Shown here: in pieces, positions 5,842-7,832 of the stretch
How the letters are laid out: every line of letters begins with the position of its first letter
Position numbering within the stretch: the stretch's first letter is position 1
Source of the DNA: Anaerolineae bacterium
GTDB lineage: Bacteria > Chloroflexota > Anaerolineae > B4-G1
Length of the DNA stretch: 7,832 bases
Direction: 5' to 3'
Assembly: GCA_030612185.1 (NCBI GenBank)
Contig: JAUWOI010000187.1
Location: 1 to 7,832, forward strand
Program-made: the position numbers and the translations under genes
The notes under the pieces: generated by a model
Told to the model about the DNA's origin: nothing
What the model saw: the letters and a program-made list of their open reading frames with translations, nothing else
Databases searched by the model: none

Positions 5842-6719
5842 TGGTTATACCTGTGTCTTCGTTACGCCGTTTTCTCCCTCTCTGCCTGACGCTGCTGGTG
5901 TTAGGCTGTGCCCTGCTTCCGCCACCTCCCACTCCGACGCCAACCCCAACGCCAACCTCGACACCCTCTCCTACCCCCTGGCCAACGTTCACTCCCTGGC
6001 CAACGCTCATCCCCGAGCCGCCCGACACTGGCTGGCAACCGCTACAACCGGGCGTCGAGTTGCGCCAGGTGCGCGTGGAGACTGGCGATGCCGCCGAGCA
6101 GTTGATCATTGTCCGGCTTGATTCCACCGCCGTGCGCTTCCGCGTCCACTACGACCCCGTCGCGCCCCGCCCGGTGAGTGCCTGGGCCGGGTTGCTCCAG
6201 CCGTTGCTGGTCGTCAACGGCGGTTACTTCACCACCGAAAACGAGACCGTGGGTCTGCTCATCAGCGACGGGCGGGCCTGGGGCACCCCTTACGGGGGCT
6301 TCGCCGGTATGTTCGCCGTCAACCCCTCCCCTCTGGAGGAGAAAGCGAGTGTGCGCTGGCTCCGAGACCAGCCCTACGACCCCAACGAGCCCCTGATAGA
6401 GGCACTACAATCGTTCCCGGTGCTGGTCAAGCCGGGCGGCGTGATGGGCTTCCCCGCCAACGCCGATGACGGTCGTCCCTCCCGCCGCACCGTCGTGGCC
6501 CAGGACCGTCAGGGGCGCATCCTATTTATCGTCGCCCCTCGTGGCTACCTCAGCCTCCATGGACTGGCGCGCTTTCTTGCGGATTCAGACCTCGACCTGG
6601 ACGTGGCGCTCAACCTGGATGGGGGCTACTCCACAGGGCTGTGGCTGAGGACAAACGAGGCACCCGTGGAGATCAACTCCCTCGTCCCTGTGCCATCGGT
6701 CATCTCTGTCTACGACTGA
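5841..6719 (+). CDS. Lipoprotein with phosphodiester glycosidase (NAGPA-type) domain
   Basis: A 292-residue exported protein. An N-terminal signal (SSLRRF then LPLCLTLLVLGC) ends in a lipobox with Cys23 as the lipidation site. A Pro/Thr linker (about 27-60) with TPTP repeats and a duplicated PWPT motif holds the domain away from the membrane. From about residue 75 on it matches the phosphodiester glycosidase fold named after the mannose-6-phosphate uncovering enzyme (NAGPA): LVVNGGYFT (N126-G128), an arginine-rich strand RRTVVAQDRQGR (215-226) and the closing signature LNLDGGYS (N258-S264). Family members cleave GlcNAc from phosphodiesters or act on cell-wall polymers; the substrate here is unknown. 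The start is uncertain: GTG 5841 is the longest choice, but GTG 5853 leaves a more standard signal (SSLRRF first), and neither has a clear ribosome site. It is not obviously part of the kinase operon. It converges with the gene at 6754. Confidence 0.9.
   Translation: MVIPVSSLRRFLPLCLTLLVLGCALLPPPPTPTPTPTPTSTPSPTPWPTFTPWPTLIPEPPDTGWQPLQPGVELRQVRVETGDAAEQLIIVRLDSTAVRFRVHYDPVAPRPVSAWAGLLQPLLVVNGGYFTTENETVGLLISDGRAWGTPYGGFAGMFAVNPSPLEEKASVRWLRDQPYDPNEPLIEALQSFPVLVKPGGVMGFPANADDGRPSRRTVVAQDRQGRILFIVAPRGYLSLHGLARFLADSDLDLDVALNLDGGYSTGLWLRTNEAPVEINSLVPVPSVISVYD
5925..6010 (+). repeat. Pro/Thr linker repeat with an 18-bp period duplication
   Basis: This stretch encodes the low-complexity linker of the lipoprotein. 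It begins with repeats of a CCNACN type for Pro-Thr and ends with CCCTGGCCAACG present twice (5976-5987 and 5994-6005), 18 bases apart, giving the duplicated PWPT motif. Such linkers are common after lipid anchors in Chloroflexota exported proteins and change length easily by slippage. Confidence 0.75.
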
Positions 6720-6753
6720 TGCACGTAATGTGTGTTGCGTGTTCCGTAGATGG
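6720..6753. other. Short convergent intergenic gap
   Basis: Thirty-four bases separate the stop codons of two converging genes. No hairpin followed by a T run on either strand is visible, so a standard intrinsic terminator is not supported here. Confidence 0.5.
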
Positions 6754-7832
6754 TTATCGTCGTACCAGCACGTACCGCCCGCGCGTGGTAGTCGATGTGG
6801 CGGTGTAGAGGTAGGTGACTGGGCCGACGATGACGATGTCGGCGTGGCCGATGCCCCAGTTGTTGGCCAGGTTCATAATCACCGGATTGCCGGGGTATCT
6901 CTCCCACGGCCCGTCAATGGCCGGCCCCACGCTGCGGGCGAACCCCAGGCCGAACTGGTCATCCACGACGGTGGGATCGCTGGGGCCGCGCACCCCCTCG
7001 TAGGCCATGTAGTAGTGGTCGCCCACCCGCGCCACGTCGGCCGAGGAGATGGTGCGGAACTCGAAGTAAGGGTTGGCATCGGCCCCCAGCACCTCGACAG
7101 GGCCGTAGCCAAGTTCTGCCCCAAAGAGCGGATTGGAACCGCACTTGCGCAAGCCCCCCGCCCCGGCGTACTTGTCGCCCACGTAGCAGCCCATGTGCCC
7201 CGGAGCCCGCCCCAGCCCGACGAAGACGTAGAGCAGATTGGACTCGATGTAGATGCCCGGCGGCGCGCCCACCAGGCAATCGATCTCCAGTTCGGAGTAG
7301 ATGTGGGGGTGCTCGCCGACGGATTCCGGTTCGCTGCAAGGCCCCTGCTCGGCGTACCAGGCCCCGGTGCCGGGCACGTGGGCCTCGGCCGACCAGTTGA
7401 GGCCATCGGGGGAGGTGCGCAAGAAGGTGCCCGCTCCCCACTCGTAGACCATATAGGCGCGGTCGGTATCGAAGAAGACACGGGGGTATTGTTGTTGCTG
7501 GGTGTGATCCCGTCCGGGGTCGCAGGGGCACGTGGTGCAGGGAAAGAGACAGATGGGGTTTTCGAGAGCGAAGTGGAGCCCTCCGTCGTGGCTTTTCCAC
7601 AGCGTGATGCAGCCGGGGAAGGGGGCTGGATCGCCACACTGGTCCACCACGCCGGCCGATTGGTGACTGGCGTGCAGGTAGGACCAGAACTCAGTACCGC
7701 CCCGGTAGATGGTGTCCGATTCTCCCACGGGCAGGCCCACGTCGAATTCCTCCAGCACCCACTCGGCGGCCCCAGCCCAGAAGTCGTCCAGCGTGGCGAA
7801 TTCCCGCCCAGGTGGGGGGGCAGGGGCGAAGG
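6754..7832 (-). CDS. Secreted beta-propeller glycosidase/sialidase-like protein, N-terminus missing
   Basis: The frame stays open to the right window edge, so the true start lies outside; a GTG at 7758 is internal, because conserved-looking sequence (FATLDDFWAGAAEWVLEEF) precedes it, itself following a Pro-rich stretch (APAPPPG) that looks like a linker. The visible 359 residues show Asp-box-like turns typical of beta-propeller sialidases (KSHDGGLHF, and RTSPDGLNWS) and a GH43/GH32-like blade pattern (GFARSVGPAIDGPWERYPGNPVI, read in parts). Near the end is NNWGIGHADIVIVGP, again as in five-bladed propeller glycosidases. At least ten cysteines, several in a cluster (CLFPCTTCPC), suggest disulfides and an extracytoplasmic location. 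Catalytic acids cannot be assigned with confidence, so it may be a binding protein rather than an enzyme. Stop TAA is at 6756-6754, 34 bases from the convergent lipoprotein gene. Confidence 0.8.
   Translation of the reverse strand, partial: FAPAPPPGREFATLDDFWAGAAEWVLEEFDVGLPVGESDTIYRGGTEFWSYLHASHQSAGVVDQCGDPAPFPGCITLWKSHDGGLHFALENPICLFPCTTCPCDPGRDHTQQQQYPRVFFDTDRAYMVYEWGAGTFLRTSPDGLNWSAEAHVPGTGAWYAEQGPCSEPESVGEHPHIYSELEIDCLVGAPPGIYIESNLLYVFVGLGRAPGHMGCYVGDKYAGAGGLRKCGSNPLFGAELGYGPVEVLGADANPYFEFRTISSADVARVGDHYYMAYEGVRGPSDPTVVDDQFGLGFARSVGPAIDGPWERYPGNPVIMNLANNWGIGHADIVIVGPVTYLYTATSTTTRGRYVLVRR

Noticed and set aside
5759..6127. Minus-strand ORF rich in Gly-Val repeats
   Set aside because: It is the antisense image of the Pro/Thr linker of the lipoprotein and has no family features.
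6879..7637. Long second minus-strand frame over the propeller gene
   Set aside because: Its composition (Ser/Thr/Pro/Ala-rich, no motifs) is that of a GC-rich shadow, while the other frame shows Asp-box motifs.
1..7832. CRISPR array, tRNA, rRNA, insertion sequence
   Set aside because: No spaced direct repeats of suitable length, no cloverleaf or rRNA-like segments, and no transposase reading frame were seen.

Overview
The window is a GC-rich bacterial segment with genes on both strands. Several features suggest a Chloroflexota-type genome (Anaerolineae-like): a lipoprotein whose signal peptide leads into a Pro/Thr linker, multi-domain GAF/REC/kinase signalling proteins without DNA-binding outputs, and a REC-CpaE fusion. 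This assignment is inference from gene style. No rRNA or other taxonomic marker is present.

Layout. Positions 1-398 (minus) hold the N-terminal third of a nitrilase-superfamily carbon-nitrogen hydrolase, cut by the window edge. Positions 481-1614 (minus) encode a receiver domain fused to a CpaE/MinD-like ATPase domain. A 197-bp divergent intergenic region follows, with a good sigma70-type promoter (1743-1770) pointing right. That promoter probably drives a four-gene operon: a small membrane protein (about 1812-2060) that locally resembles the N-terminus of membrane pyrophosphatases; a GAF-GAF histidine-kinase-like protein (2097-3920); a REC-histidine kinase hybrid (3922-5061); and a REC protein with a helical, TPR-like tail (5067-5705). 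A possible 40-codon ORF (5719-5841) then overlaps by one base the start of a lipoprotein with a phosphodiester-glycosidase (NAGPA-type) domain (5841-6719). Converging on it from the right is a secreted-looking, cysteine-rich beta-propeller glycosidase-like protein (6754-7832, minus), which lacks its N-terminus because of the window edge.

How the genes work together. The operon looks like a compact phosphorelay. The GAF-GAF protein keeps a canonical phospho-accepting His but its ATP-binding half is badly degenerate. The next gene has a complete ATP-binding half, its own receiver and an atypical H-box. The third gene has a receiver with a possible protein-protein output. The divergent REC-ATPase could be another receiver of the same signal. 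None of the receivers carries a recognisable DNA-binding domain, so output probably runs through protein contacts. This wiring is inference.

The most unusual features are two strong palindromes inside the coding sequence of the GAF-GAF protein, each falling at a predicted loop and seeming to add a few residues; a perfectly phased four-unit 8-bp tandem repeat that fills the gap before that gene; and the complementary loss and retention of kinase parts between the two neighbouring kinases.
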